A DNA stretch of 64,000 nucleotides from Fodinibacter sp963730365 (GTDB lineage: Bacteria; Actinomycetota; Actinomycetes; Actinomycetales; Dermatophilaceae): contig CAVSRM010000003.1 in the NCBI GenBank assembly GCA_963730365.1, positions 1 to 64,000 on the forward strand. Direction: 5' to 3'. The notes under the pieces are model-generated. The model ran no database searches and had not been told where the DNA came from. It worked only from the letters and a program-made list of their open reading frames with translations. Below are positions 26,876 to 36,415 of the stretch, one piece after another. The translations under genes and the position numbers were made by a program. The number at the start of each line of letters is the position of its first letter. Within the stretch, counting starts at the first letter, position 1.

Positions 26876-27199
26876 ATGGCTGGCACGATCAGTGGGCGAA
26901 CCCCGGTCGCGGTAGCGCGCGCTCTCGACGGACTGGGCAGAGACGTGACCACATGGCGCAAACTACGTCACCTGACGGTCGAGCAGGTCGCCGACCGTGC
27001 CGGCCTTAGCCGGAGTACCGTCCTGCGACTTGAAGCCGGGCGGGGAGCTTCCTTGGAAAACCTGCTGCGGGTCGCTCGGGCGCTGGGTGTGCTGGACCTG
27101 CTAACCAAGGCGCTCGACCCGTACGCGACCGACGTGGGTCGGCTCCGGGCCGACGAGGAACTGCCGACCAGGGTGCGCGCACGTGGAGCCGACAGGTGA
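26876..27199 (+). CDS. hipB: HipB-like antitoxin, XRE family
   Basis: This 107-residue protein carries a XRE helix-turn-helix (LRHLTVEQVADRAGLSRSTVLRLEAG) and a C-terminal part rich in acidic residues. The start is the ATG after AAGGAG at 26864. It overlaps hipA by four bases (GTGA). It should bind the operator and hold the HipA kinase inactive. An in-frame upstream extension through the acidic hexamer tract would give 242 residues but lacks a good start signal. Confidence 0.85.
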   Translation: MAGTISGRTPVAVARALDGLGRDVTTWRKLRHLTVEQVADRAGLSRSTVLRLEAGRGASLENLLRVARALGVLDLLTKALDPYATDVGRLRADEELPTRVRARGADR

Positions 27200-28458
27200 A
27201 CGCCGTCGAGGTCTGGGTATCTATAGGGGGTGTCGACGTGCGTGCCGGGACCCTGTACCCGCACCGCCGCCGCGGTGGGAGCGCCGAGAGCGCCAGCTTT
27301 ACCTACTTGGACGAGTACATCGCGAACCCGCACGCCTACTCACTGGAGCCGGGGCTCCCCCTCGAGGCCGGCGCTCACCAGAGCACCATTGGGCATTCGA
27401 CGTTCGGCGCGTTCGGTGACTGCGCCCCGGACCGATGGGGCCGGACTCTGGTTAAGCGGCGCGAGGCCGCCCAGGCCCGTGCCGAAGGCCGCGAACAGCG
27501 CAGCCTGGGCGAGGTCGACTACCTCTTGGGGGTTCGCGACGACCTGCGACAGGGAGCGCTGCGTTTTCGCCACGGCGACGGCCCCTTCGAGGCAGTGGAG
27601 GACCGCGGCGTCCCTGCCCTGACTGACCTGCCCGAACTGCTGACTCTCGCTGCGCGAGCCGAGGCGGACTCAGCCGACCTGCCGGACCTTCAGCGCCTCA
27701 TCCGCGTCGGCAGCTCCCTCGGTGGGGCGCGGCCCAAAGCGCACGTTCGCGACGCCGACGGCAACCTCGCGATTGCTAAGTTCCCCAGTGCCGCACATGA
27801 CACGTGGAACGTTATGGCGTGGGAGAAGGTCGCACTCGAACTCGCCGCCCGGGCCGGGATCACAGTTCCAGATAGCACCCTGCTGAACCTTGCCGACCGC
27901 AGCGTCCTAGTCGTGGACCGATTCGACCGGACCCAAGACGCCGACGGTGGACCCGCCGGCCGGGTCGGCTACGTCAGCGCGATGACGATGCTCCAGTCCA
28001 CCGACGGCGAACAGGGCAGCTACCTGGAGATAGCGGAGGCCATCGAAACGCGCTCGTCCCGCGCAACGTCGGACCTGCACCAGCTCTGGCGCCGGATCGT
28101 CTTCTCCATTCTCATCTCCAACACCGACGACCACCTGCGCAACCACGGATTCCTCCATGAGGACGGAGACACATGGCGGCTGTCTGCGGCGTTCGACATC
28201 AACCCGAACCCCGAACCAGGTCCCAAGCACCTGAGCACTGCCATCGACCTCGGTGATGACACGGCAAGCGTCGCGCTCGCGCTCTCGGTCGCGGACTATT
28301 TCCGCCTCAGCGCCGAGGAGGCCAACGAGGTCATCTCGCAGGTTCAGGCGGCCGTCTCACACTGGGCGCCGGTCGCCCGAAAGTACGGCTTGTCCTCACA
28401 GGAGATCACCGCCATGTCGTGGGCGTTCGACACACACTCCGCGCGCGCTTCGAAATAG
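27196..28458 (+). CDS. hipA: HipA-family toxin kinase
   Basis: This 420-residue HipA-type Ser/Thr kinase belongs to a family whose best-known member phosphorylates glutamyl-tRNA synthetase and causes persistence. The N-terminal couple-HipA domain (FGDCAPDRWGRTL) is followed by the kinase core: SSLGGARPKAHV, KFPS with the ATP-binding lysine, the catalytic loop ISNTDDHLRNHGFL, and the metal-binding DINP in place of DFG. All key residues are present, so it looks active. It starts with a GTG overlapping the hipB stop. Confidence 0.92.
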   Translation: MNAVEVWVSIGGVDVRAGTLYPHRRRGGSAESASFTYLDEYIANPHAYSLEPGLPLEAGAHQSTIGHSTFGAFGDCAPDRWGRTLVKRREAAQARAEGREQRSLGEVDYLLGVRDDLRQGALRFRHGDGPFEAVEDRGVPALTDLPELLTLAARAEADSADLPDLQRLIRVGSSLGGARPKAHVRDADGNLAIAKFPSAAHDTWNVMAWEKVALELAARAGITVPDSTLLNLADRSVLVVDRFDRTQDADGGPAGRVGYVSAMTMLQSTDGEQGSYLEIAEAIETRSSRATSDLHQLWRRIVFSILISNTDDHLRNHGFLHEDGDTWRLSAAFDINPNPEPGPKHLSTAIDLGDDTASVALALSVADYFRLSAEEANEVISQVQAAVSHWAPVARKYGLSSQEITAMSWAFDTHSARASK

Positions 28459-28644
28459 GCGCGGCAAACGCCTGACCCAGCCGGGAACATCGCCCGGTCC
28501 GCGGCAATAGCGGACGTCTTCGAGAGTCCGTCGGGCCTGGGCGGCAGGTAGCCGACTCGCGGCGGAGTGACTCACCTTTGAATCGTGGCCGACAGGCGGA
28601 TAACGGATGGCTTGGTTGTCTATCCTGTGGCGGCGCTGCTCGGG

Positions 28645-29361
28645 TCAGCGGTCGATCGGCTGATTCGAACCGGACCGCATGCTGCCCTCCGTCGTCGTTG
28701 ATGCGTTGTCGCGTGCGTGAGGGTGCTCAATCAGCCCGTAGTGGGCCTGGCGACTGATCCTGAGTGCGGTGATTGCGAACCCGGCGACGAGCAGTGCGGT
28801 TGCCCCGGCCAGCAGCGGTCCTGCGGGTGCCGCCACCAGGGCGATGGTCCCGGTCAGGACGAGGGCGCCGGCCGCGCGGGGCAGGGCGGGGTGTCGGAGC
28901 ATCGCTGCGCCGACGACGAGCAGCCCGAGAAAGAGCCCTGCGATGTGCACGGTCTCGAAGAGGAGCACCGCCGGGGAGCTCTCGACGCCTTCGACGAGCT
29001 GGACCTGTTGGTCGATGGGGATGTCGCTGGCGGCGAGCTCGCGCAGGTACAGCCCGGCGGCGTCGACGGGTAGGACGGCCAGGCCGCCCACGGTCACGGC
29101 GACTCCGGCGGCGCGACCCAATCGTTGTTCGCGGCCGAACAGGCGCCTCAGGAGAAGCCCGGCCGGGACCCAGAGCAGGGCCGAGAGGAAGAACAGTGTC
29201 TGGCCCATCGACCAGGCGCCTGGGTCTCGGGCGATGAGCTCCAACAGCTCTTTTGTGTCCGCGGCTTGGGGGGTGATGTCGGTCAGCAGCGCGGCGCCCA
29301 TCACCGCCGGCGCCAGCACCAGCGGGAGGACGGTCAGCAGGCGGATGGGTGTCGTGGTCAT
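28645..29361 (-). CDS. Hypothetical polytopic membrane protein
   Basis: This 238-residue protein has about six hydrophobic segments: near residues 6-25, 52-71, 83-105, 133-157 and a double segment at 167-205. The C-terminal tail is hydrophilic. The organisation resembles DUF4386-like proteins, but this is not certain. It is divergent from the histidine kinase at 29544 with about 180 bp between. The second two-component pair in this window (43902-45748) has a similar divergent membrane protein, suggesting that it is the target of the system. Confidence 0.7.
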   Translation of the reverse strand: MTTTPIRLLTVLPLVLAPAVMGAALLTDITPQAADTKELLELIARDPGAWSMGQTLFFLSALLWVPAGLLLRRLFGREQRLGRAAGVAVTVGGLAVLPVDAAGLYLRELAASDIPIDQQVQLVEGVESSPAVLLFETVHIAGLFLGLLVVGAAMLRHPALPRAAGALVLTGTIALVAAPAGPLLAGATALLVAGFAITALRISRQAHYGLIEHPHARDNASTTTEGSMRSGSNQPIDR

Positions 29362-29543
29362 CGGGTGCTCCTTGAACTAGGCGATTCGGTCGTGTCGAGC
29401 GTGGCTGGAACTGTCTGGGGTTGTCGTCGTCCTGGTCGGCGAGGTCGCGCCCGGTCGGAGGAGGGGCGTCCTCCTTCGGGATGACCCGGTCGGTCCTCCG
29501 GCGTGAGGACCCCAGCAGCGGCCCAGCGGGCTAGCGTGAGCGT

Positions 29544-31382
29544 GTGCAGCGCCACCGTTGGCCACGGGTACCCGCCGGGTCGCGCCCCGTGGGGCGTGAC
29601 CGGCTGTTGGCGGCAGGGATGTTGGGGGTGGGGTGCCTCGAAGCTGCGTGGGTGACCGGCGCCGGGCGGCCGCTGGGGTTGCTCCTGCTCCTGCCGCTGA
29701 CGATCCCGCTGGCGTGGCGCAGGCTCTACCCCACGGTCGCGCTCGTCGTCGTCACCGCCGCGCTCGTGGTCCAGGTGCCGTGGGCCGCTGCCCGGATGTT
29801 CGACGAGACGTTCACCGGGTTCGTGTGCGTGCTGTTGGCGGCGTATGCCGTGGGGCGTCATGCGCGCGGACCGGCCGTGGTTCCGGTCCTGATCGGGTGC
29901 GTGCTCGCTGTGGGCTTCGCGCTGGGATTGCACGACCGCAGCACAGGCTCCTTCGTCCTCGGCGTGGTCTTCGTGGCGGCGCCGGCCGCGACCGGCCGGG
30001 TGGTCGCCACTCGCGCCGGGCTGGGCGAACTGCTGGACTCTCAGGCTGAGCAGCTCCGGGAGAACGCCGAGACCGTGCAGCGCACCAGGGTCGCGCAGGT
30101 CCGCGCGCGGATCGCTGTGGACGTCCAGGATCTGGTGCGGCGCCGGGTCCAGGACATGGTTGCCCGGTGTGAGGCCGCGCGCAGGGTCGCCGCCAATGAC
30201 ACCTCGGCGGCCACTGAGCTGTTAGCCGGCGTGGAGGTCGATGGGCGGGCAGCGCTCGACGAGATCCGCACGATGCTCGGTGTCCTGCGCGGCGAAGAGC
30301 ACTCGGTCCCCTCGCCGCTCACCCGGCGCCCCGTCGCACCGACCCCGACCCCGCCGCGCTCCCTGCCGGTGCGGCGGGTCGAGCTGGTGCTGGCCACGGC
30401 ATTCGTCGTGGTCCTCCTCGCGGAGACACTGGCCCGTCCCGGCGTCGTCCCGATCGTCTCGTTGACGATGCTGGTGCCCTTGCTCAGCTTCGCGGTCGGA
30501 GTCAGGGCCAGCGGCCCGGCGGCATCCGCGGGGCTCACGGTCGCTCTCGCGGCGGTCGCGGCCGTCAACCTCGTGGGGGGCGGGGCGGGCTGGGGTGACT
30601 ACGTCTTCCCATGGCTGCTCGCCGCCTTGGCGTGGTCGGGCGGGCGGCTGGTGCGTGAACAGAACGACCTCGTGGCACGGTCCAGGCGCCGGGCGGCCGC
30701 TCTGGAACGCAGCGCCCACGTGCGCGCGGCGGCCGCGGCAAGCCAGGAACGGCTGCGCCTGACTCGTGAACTGCACGACGTCCTGGCCCACACCCTTGTG
30801 GTCATGGTCGTCCAGGCCGGCGCGGCGCGACGCAGCCTCGAACGCGGCCGGGCAGGAGCGGTACAGGCCATGCAGGCCGTCGAAGACACCGGGCGCGACG
30901 CCGACACCGAGCTGCGGCGACTGTTCACCGCGGAGGATCCAGGTGGTCACCCATTCGGCACGGAGGTGCCCGGCACCCCAGGGCTGCGTGATCTGCGGAC
31001 CCTTGTCGAGAGGGCGAGGGCTGCCGGACTGAGCGCGGACCTGGTGATCGATGGGGACCCGGCGCCTGTCCCCGCGGGCCTTGCCCTGGCCGTCTACCGG
31101 GTCGCCCAGGAGGCCGTGACGAACGTCATGCGGCACGCCCAGGCGCAGCACGTCCTAGTCGCCCTCCACCAGGAGCCGGCGCAGCTGCGGCTCGTGGTCT
31201 CAAACGATGGGCAGGCGGCATCCGAGACCACCGGCTCCACAACAGGCAACGGCCTGACCGGCATGCGGGAACGGGCCCGGGTCTACGGCGGCGAGGTGAC
31301 CGCCGGCCAGTGGCCGGAAGGCGGCTTCCTCGTGGAGGCGACCTTCCCACTGACCCCGGTTCTGCGGGAGCAACCGGCATGA
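29544..31382 (+). CDS. Sensor histidine kinase with duplicated sensor/DHp module
   Basis: This 612-residue NarL-type (HisKA_3) kinase is longer than the usual about 400. The first half has about five membrane segments (residues 20-150) and then a DHp-like helix pair (VRARIAVDVQDLV...; GRAALDEIRTMLGVLR), in which the phospho-accepting His is replaced (AVDVQD instead of LHD). The second half repeats the plan: membrane segments (about 280-370), an intact DHp (LTRELHDVLAHTL) and HATPase_c (NVMRHAQAQ, GNGLTGMRERARVYGG). It overlaps the response regulator by four bases. The degenerate first module may be a dimerisation or signal relay domain. Confidence 0.87.
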   Translation: MQRHRWPRVPAGSRPVGRDRLLAAGMLGVGCLEAAWVTGAGRPLGLLLLLPLTIPLAWRRLYPTVALVVVTAALVVQVPWAAARMFDETFTGFVCVLLAAYAVGRHARGPAVVPVLIGCVLAVGFALGLHDRSTGSFVLGVVFVAAPAATGRVVATRAGLGELLDSQAEQLRENAETVQRTRVAQVRARIAVDVQDLVRRRVQDMVARCEAARRVAANDTSAATELLAGVEVDGRAALDEIRTMLGVLRGEEHSVPSPLTRRPVAPTPTPPRSLPVRRVELVLATAFVVVLLAETLARPGVVPIVSLTMLVPLLSFAVGVRASGPAASAGLTVALAAVAAVNLVGGGAGWGDYVFPWLLAALAWSGGRLVREQNDLVARSRRRAAALERSAHVRAAAAASQERLRLTRELHDVLAHTLVVMVVQAGAARRSLERGRAGAVQAMQAVEDTGRDADTELRRLFTAEDPGGHPFGTEVPGTPGLRDLRTLVERARAAGLSADLVIDGDPAPVPAGLALAVYRVAQEAVTNVMRHAQAQHVLVALHQEPAQLRLVVSNDGQAASETTGSTTGNGLTGMRERARVYGGEVTAGQWPEGGFLVEATFPLTPVLREQPA

Positions 31383-32062
31383 CCACACCCGGCCCGTTGC
31401 GGGTCCTTATCGCCGACGACCACGCCCTGGTCCGCACAGGGTTCCGGCTGATCCTGGAGGCCGAGGACGACCTCGAGGTAGTTGGCGAAGCCGGCGACGG
31501 CGCCCGCGCCGCCGCACTGGCACAGGAGCTGCGTCCGGACGTCGTGCTGCTCGACGTGCAGATGCCCGAGCTCGACGGGTTACAGGCCGCACGAGTCATC
31601 CTGGCGCCGGCGAGAGCACACCACCCGAAGGTGCTCATGCTGACCACCTTCGACCTCGACGAGTACGTGTACGAAGCGCTACGGCTCGGCGCCAGCGGCT
31701 TCCTGCTCAAGGACACCCCCGCCGAGCAGCTCGCAGCCGGGGTGCGGGCCGTCGCCCGAGGCGAAGCGCTCCTCGCACCCACGATCACCCGGCGGCTGAT
31801 CACCGAGTTCACCCGGCGCCCACCGACCGGGCTCGCCAGCCACCCCAGCTCCGTGGAGAAACTGACCGCCCGCGAGCTCGACGTCTTCCGGCTCGTGGCC
31901 CGCGGACTGTCCAACCACGAGATCGCAGCCACGCTCTACCTCGGCGAAACCACCGTCAAGACCCACGTCGCACGCATCCTCGCAAAACTCGGCGTACGCG
32001 ACCGCGTGCAGGCCGTCGTCCTAGCCCATGAAGCAGGGATGGTGTCCCACCCCAACGACTGA
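31379..32062 (+). CDS. NarL/FixJ-type response regulator
   Basis: This 227-residue regulator has a receiver domain with phospho-acceptor Asp in VVLLDVQMPELDG, the acidic pair IADDH and the conserved Lys in FLLKD. A C-terminal LuxR-type HTH follows (LTARELDVFRLVARGLSNHEIAATLYLGETTVKTHV). The ATG overlaps the kinase stop, so it is the cognate partner. The divergent membrane-protein gene at 28645 is a plausible target. Confidence 0.93.
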   Translation: MTTPGPLRVLIADDHALVRTGFRLILEAEDDLEVVGEAGDGARAAALAQELRPDVVLLDVQMPELDGLQAARVILAPARAHHPKVLMLTTFDLDEYVYEALRLGASGFLLKDTPAEQLAAGVRAVARGEALLAPTITRRLITEFTRRPPTGLASHPSSVEKLTARELDVFRLVARGLSNHEIAATLYLGETTVKTHVARILAKLGVRDRVQAVVLAHEAGMVSHPND

Positions 32063-32199
32063 ACGACGGATCCGAAAGCAACCAGCTTCAGCCGCCCGTC
32101 ACGCGGCGCTGTGCAGCGGGTCAGTAGATGCCGGATCGATGCCCCAACGTGGAGGCACTGATCCGCTGCGAAGGACCCCGGGCCAGCGCGACGAACCGG

Positions 32200-32958
32200 C
32201 TACGCTCGGCCACACACCGTCCATGCCGACGCCGTGACCTCGAAGGGCGCCGCCGGCAGTTGCGCCGCGCATGCCTCCCGCACGCGCTGTCGGTCCGCCG
32301 GCGCCAGCGTTTCGACGTAGGCGCCGGCCGGACCGACCCCCAACGTGTAGGGCTCCCACCACTCCTCGAACGTCTCGTAGGCGACGGTGACGGTGAGCAC
32401 CGACTCCTCGATGGCTCGCAGGCCGGCGTCATCGAAGAGCTGGGCGAGGTGGCCCACCCTCGAACCCGGGGCGTCGCCCTCGCCGGTCGCGTCGGGGTCG
32501 ACGGCGGCGACACCGCGCCAGAACGGCGACGACGGACCCCTGCCCCCGCCGCGGTCCCACACCGAGGCGACCACCGGCCCGCCCGGGCGGGTGACCCGGG
32601 CCATCTCCCGCAGACCGGCCACCGGGTCGCTCATGAAGTGCACCACCAGCGAGGCCAGCGTCGCGTCGAACGCGTGGTCGGGGAACGGGAGCGCCTCGGC
32701 GCTCGCCTCGCAGACGTCCACCCCCGGCAGGCGAGCGGCGAGGGCGGCGACGAACGAGGCGGACGGGTCGATCGCGGTGACCCGGTCGGCGCCGCCGAGC
32801 GCCACCAGGCGCGCGGTCAGCGCCCCCGGGCCGCAGCCGACGTCGAGCACCCGGTCGGTGGCACGAAGGCCCGCTGTGGTCACGAGCTGTCCGGCCAGCG
32901 GTTCGGAGTAGCGCCCCATGAACCGGCCGTACGCGTCGGCGGTCACGTCGAAAAACAC
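32200..32958 (-). CDS. Class I SAM-dependent methyltransferase
   Basis: This 252-residue methyltransferase of the Methyltransf_11/25 type has motif I VLDVGCGPGALT, an acidic residue after strand 2 (AIDPS), then ASAEALPFPDHAFD and the post-I LREMARVTRPGG. The substrate is unknown. The GTG at 32958 was chosen because the conserved YGRFMGRYS start follows closely; in-frame codons upstream have no family similarity. It is convergent with the response regulator. Confidence 0.82.
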   Translation of the reverse strand: MFFDVTADAYGRFMGRYSEPLAGQLVTTAGLRATDRVLDVGCGPGALTARLVALGGADRVTAIDPSASFVAALAARLPGVDVCEASAEALPFPDHAFDATLASLVVHFMSDPVAGLREMARVTRPGGPVVASVWDRGGGRGPSSPFWRGVAAVDPDATGEGDAPGSRVGHLAQLFDDAGLRAIEESVLTVTVAYETFEEWWEPYTLGVGPAGAYVETLAPADRQRVREACAAQLPAAPFEVTASAWTVCGRA

Positions 32959-33034
32959 CCGTTCACTGTAGGGCGCCGGGTCGCCCGGCGGGAGCCCCCT
33001 CGGGTCGGCGCTGGTGCCGCGACTCCGCCTGGGG

Positions 33035-33330
33035 TCAGCCGCTGCCCGCGGCGCTGCGCTCGGAGCCCGCACCGTGCGGCGAGGACGAGCCCGGCAGCAC
33101 GATGGTGAAGCGGGCGCCGCCCTCAGCGCGGTTGTGGGCCTTGACCGTGCCCGCGTGGCGCTCGACGACTTGGTGGACGATGGACAGCCCCAGGACCGAG
33201 CCGGGCATCCCGCGCCGCCCGGCCCGGTGACGGCCTGCGCGAGCAGGTGGAGGTTGGTGCGCAGTGAGGTGAGCGGCGTCCGCAGCTCGTGGCCGGCGTC
33301 GGCGACCAGGCGGCGAAGTGGGTCGCTTCG
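33035..33330 (-). pseudogene. Histidine kinase remnant
   Basis: Two pieces of an EnvZ-type kinase are left on the minus strand: a DHp piece with GHELRTPLTSLR (about 33250-33310), and a C-terminal ATPase piece with VLGLSIVHQVVERH and GGARFTIVLPG (33035-33200). The segment between them (N and G1 boxes) is deleted and the two pieces are in different frames, so no active kinase can be made. Confidence 0.75.
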
Positions 33331-33411
33331 CGCAGCCCGACTTTGGCGAGGAGCTCTGTGGTGCGCACGGCTCTACCGACACCGCTGCAGTCCGGCCCGT
33401 ACGCTGGTTGC

Positions 33412-33732
33412 ATGAGGACCGCGACGAGAGAGAGCGAGTCGTTGCGTGCAGCGATCGCCAGTCATCGTCGCGCGCTCGAGGAGATCCTTAGTCGGTACGG
33501 AGCGACGAACGCTCGCCTGTTCGGTTCTGTTGCCCGTGGCGACGCAGGGCCGGAGAGCGACATTGACCTGCTGGTCGATCTGACACCCGGTGGCGGAAAC
33601 GAACTCCTGCGCGTGTCCGGCATTGCCGAGGAACTGACCGAGCTCCTCGGGACCCGGGTCGATGTCGTAGCGACCTCGTTGCTGCGTGGTGAGGTCTCCT
33701 CCAGCGCCCTTGCCGACGCGGTGGCGGTGTGA
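33412..33732 (+). CDS. MNT-type nucleotidyltransferase antitoxin
   Basis: This 106-residue minimal nucleotidyltransferase has the catalytic motif LFGSVARGDAGPESDIDLLVD (GSx10DxD). In MNT-HEPN modules the enzyme modifies (AMPylates) the HEPN toxin and silences it. The gene overlaps the HEPN gene by four bases (GTGA). No separate promoter signal stands out. Confidence 0.9.
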   Translation: MRTATRESESLRAAIASHRRALEEILSRYGATNARLFGSVARGDAGPESDIDLLVDLTPGGGNELLRVSGIAEELTELLGTRVDVVATSLLRGEVSSSALADAVAV

Positions 33733-34049
33733 GCCGCTCCGAGGACGAGCGGCTCGCCGACATCCTGGGCGCCATTGAACGCTGTCTGGAGTACGCGCCG
33801 CACCTGCATTCCGACGAGCTCGGGTCGATGGCCTACGACGCTGTGCTGCGCAACCTCGCCGTCGTCGGCGAGGCCGTTCGGTCACTGTCCGACGAGACAC
33901 GGTCCACCATGCCGGACGTGCCGTGGGCCTCGATCGCAGGTCTGCGCAACGTCGTCGTGCATGAGTACTTCCGCGTGAACCCCGACCTGGTCCGGGACAT
34001 CGTCGATCATCAACTCACCGACCTGGCCACCGCCATAGGCAACCGCTGA
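33729..34049 (+). CDS. HEPN-domain toxin (HepT/DUF86 type)
   Basis: This 106-residue HEPN ribonuclease of the DUF86 group has the catalytic Rx4-6H motif RNVVVHEYF near residue 77 and the conserved NLAVVGEAVRSLSDE helix. It forms the toxin half of the MNT-HEPN pair with the upstream gene. It starts with GTG. The motif tyrosine that is the AMPylation target in studied systems is present (HEYF). Confidence 0.9.
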   Translation: MSRSEDERLADILGAIERCLEYAPHLHSDELGSMAYDAVLRNLAVVGEAVRSLSDETRSTMPDVPWASIAGLRNVVVHEYFRVNPDLVRDIVDHQLTDLATAIGNR

Positions 34050-34170
34050 CACCCGGCATCTCCAGGTGGTGCCGGAGCATGGTCGACTCGCGGCGCTATG
34101 ACGCACGTCGCCGTGCGAGACACCGCACCTCCAGCTCGCTTTCGCGCAGCCAGCGCAGGTCGGGACTTCG

Positions 34171-34689
34171 CTACAGCGGCTCGAAGGAGAACCTGCCGCC
34201 GTCTTCTACGAGCAGCACACCGGCGCCCTTGCCGAGGGGCTCGACGGTCTGCCCTGTCAGGGCCGCCACCGCGGCCTCGTTCGTCGGGCTATGGCCGACC
34301 ACCAGCGCCCGACCGCCGTCGGGAAGTGACGCAACGACCCGGCGCAGCGCTGCCCCCAGGAGCTGTTCCTCGTGCTCGACAAGGTCCGGGTCGACCCCTC
34401 GGATCTGCTCAACGGAGGCGCCCTTGCCCGCAGCCTTCGCCGCGGCCCGCCATCGATCCTCGACCGTGGAGCGCAGCCCCGACACCTCGGATATCGCGAC
34501 GTCGTCCTGCCCGGCGGCGTGACGCAGGATCGCGACCATCTGCGTGGCCCGAGCCGCGCCTGAGGAGATGAACGCGGCATAGGGCGGCCGCAGCTGTTTC
34601 TGGCCGATGGCCTCCGCATCAGCCACACCCTGCGCGGTCAGGTCGTCGCCCTCGTTGTCGGTATGCCGTCGGAGCTCCACGAAACGCAT
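34171..34689 (-). CDS. Histidine phosphatase family protein (SixA-like)
   Basis: This 172-residue phosphohistidine phosphatase-like protein has the N-terminal ELRRHTD motif in place of the classical LxRHG, SSGAARATQM with the second arginine, and VVGHSPTNE with the second catalytic histidine. SixA-type enzymes remove phosphate from histidine residues of signalling proteins. The RHT in place of RHG is a small departure; activity is likely but unproven. It is a single minus-strand gene after the HEPN module. Confidence 0.8.
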   Translation of the reverse strand: MRFVELRRHTDNEGDDLTAQGVADAEAIGQKQLRPPYAAFISSGAARATQMVAILRHAAGQDDVAISEVSGLRSTVEDRWRAAAKAAGKGASVEQIRGVDPDLVEHEEQLLGAALRRVVASLPDGGRALVVGHSPTNEAAVAALTGQTVEPLGKGAGVLLVEDGGRFSFEPL

Positions 34690-34908
34690 CCCTCATCGTC
34701 GGCATCAGAACGGCAGGGCGCAAGAGCGCCAAGCGTGCGCGGCGCAAGGCGGGGATAGGACGCGGGCAGGCCCGGAGGCGCTCGCGTGAGTGAATGCCGA
34801 ACCAACAAGGCGGCGAGGGCTTCTTCGACCAGCGGGGGCAGAAGCGCCGTAGGGCAGTGGTGGGCGGGCGGTGACTGTCGGTGCCTCCGGGGCCGGACGT
34901 ACCCTCGG

Positions 34909-35436
34909 ATGATGAGGGCTTCTCACGTGGCCGTGCTCGGCCTCCTGACCCTGGCGGGGTGCACGACGAATCAGTCGGCGTCGGCACCGCCTGAAAGCCC
35001 GCGGGCCGGGTCGAGTGCCTCACCAGCGCCCAGTTCGTCCTCGACATCCACGGCCAGAGCCGGGTGTCGGTCGGACTACACCCCCACCCCCCTGCCGGAC
35101 TGGGCGCGGGCCGGGTTCACACCGCCGACCCGACCCGTGCCGTACGTCCTGGGTGACGGGGGCGACATCGTCGCGATCCTGTGGGCCGAGCACGACCCGC
35201 TGCAGGTCCCGCCGGCGGCCGACCGCAACAACAAGATCCTGTGGGTCTCCCGGGTGGGATCCGGCGACCTGAACATCCGAGCCACCCTGGAGTCCTCGCG
35301 CAAGACCGTGACTCGCTCGGTTTCGGGCGGGCCGGGGCCCTCGATCATCGACCTACCGTCACCCGGCTGCTGGTCCTTCGACCTGACATGGGGAACCCGG
35401 CACGATCACCTCCAGCTGGAGTACGTCACGAGTTGA
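34909..35436 (+). CDS. Putative secreted lipoprotein
   Basis: This 175-residue protein starts with a signal peptide and lipobox LTLAGC (cysteine at about residue 18). A Ser/Pro/Thr-rich linker (about 20-50) leads to a globular domain with no recognised family. It contains two further cysteines (about 53 and 159) that could form a disulfide. It is alone on its strand between two minus genes. Confidence 0.7.
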   Translation: MMRASHVAVLGLLTLAGCTTNQSASAPPESPRAGSSASPAPSSSSTSTARAGCRSDYTPTPLPDWARAGFTPPTRPVPYVLGDGGDIVAILWAEHDPLQVPPAADRNNKILWVSRVGSGDLNIRATLESSRKTVTRSVSGGPGPSIIDLPSPGCWSFDLTWGTRHDHLQLEYVTS

Positions 35437-35623
35437 AAGCCCGGAGCAGCCGCGGTGCGCCCGGCCGGGAACATGGATCGGCCCGGCCAGGTGGCGTTCG
35501 AGGCACCTCTGCAACTCGGAGGAGGCTGCACGGCAGCGGTCGTCCTTGAACGTCGCAGGACGTCCAACATCGACCGTCCCCCCAAGCGGCGATGAGACGC
35601 AGATCGAGCTCGCGATCGTGCCG

Positions 35624-35935
35624 TCAGCGCTTCGGCGGCTTCGGGTACTCGATGCCGAAATGAGTCGCGATGATGTCAGTTGTCTCGCATCCCCAGCCTG
35701 ACCGCTGAGCGATGTCCACGAAATCATCCTCGACGCTGTCGCACACTCCTTGGCCCGAGCCGCAGTCCTGATGGAGCTGGAGCAGCTGCCGGGCGAGTGG
35801 ATCCTTGACGCCATTCAGCCGTCGCATCGCTTCCACCCACCGGGTGACGGGCACAGGCCTGTCGTCGGGCACTTCATGGACGACGTCCATGTGCAGGGCA
35901 GCGCTTGCTTCCTCGTCGTACTCGTAGCGGGACAC
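35624..35935 (-). CDS. Hypothetical protein (103 aa)
   Basis: A 103-residue soluble protein starts MSRYEYDEEA and ends in a basic YPKPPKR. Three cysteines (CGSGQGVC and GWGCET) are notable. The helix VTRWVEAMRRLNGVKDPLARQLLQL looks well formed. No family is recognised, but the codon use fits the neighbourhood and the upstream spacing allows a promoter. Function is unknown. Confidence 0.5.
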   Translation of the reverse strand: MSRYEYDEEASAALHMDVVHEVPDDRPVPVTRWVEAMRRLNGVKDPLARQLLQLHQDCGSGQGVCDSVEDDFVDIAQRSGWGCETTDIIATHFGIEYPKPPKR

Positions 35936-36101
35936 GCATTGAGCGTAGGAAGACTCAGCCCGCCCTGTCTGGCCCTCAGCACCATCCAGTCCAATTCACC
36001 TCGTCATCGAACTTGACCTTGCACGAACTCGCGGCGGTGTGGGCTACCCGCAGGGCATGATGGAGCGCCGGAGCGAGGCGCCTACGTAAGGACTTGCAGC
36101 T

Positions 36102-36293
36102 GTGGCCGACGACAGGCGAGGTCCATCGCTGAATCTCCGCGTTTGGCTCTTCCTTGCATTGGGAGCCTTCACGGGCGGGGGTCTCGCGTTCGAGTACGTG
36201 AGCGCAGGCGAATACCTCAAAGCGACCTTCGCCGGCTTGCTTTGCGGCGGCTGCCTAGCAGGAATCGCCTGGGCGCTCGACGGGCGCGCCTAA
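36102..36293 (+). CDS. Small two-helix membrane protein (63 aa)
   Basis: This 63-residue protein starts with GTG. Two hydrophobic segments (about 13-31 and 40-57; WLFLALGAFTGGGLAF and the Gly/Cys-rich second) are joined by a short polar loop. GTAAGGAC upstream may serve as ribosome-binding site. No family is recognised. Confidence 0.45.
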   Translation: MADDRRGPSLNLRVWLFLALGAFTGGGLAFEYVSAGEYLKATFAGLLCGGCLAGIAWALDGRA

Positions 36294-36415
36294 AGGTTGC
36301 CGCCCGCCAGCCAAAGGCACATCGACCGTTGAAAGCCATCTTCGCCTGGCAAGCCAAGCGGTCAACTGGCGGCGAAGAGGGCTACCTGGATGCGTAGGTC
36401 CCAAGCGGACGAGGG

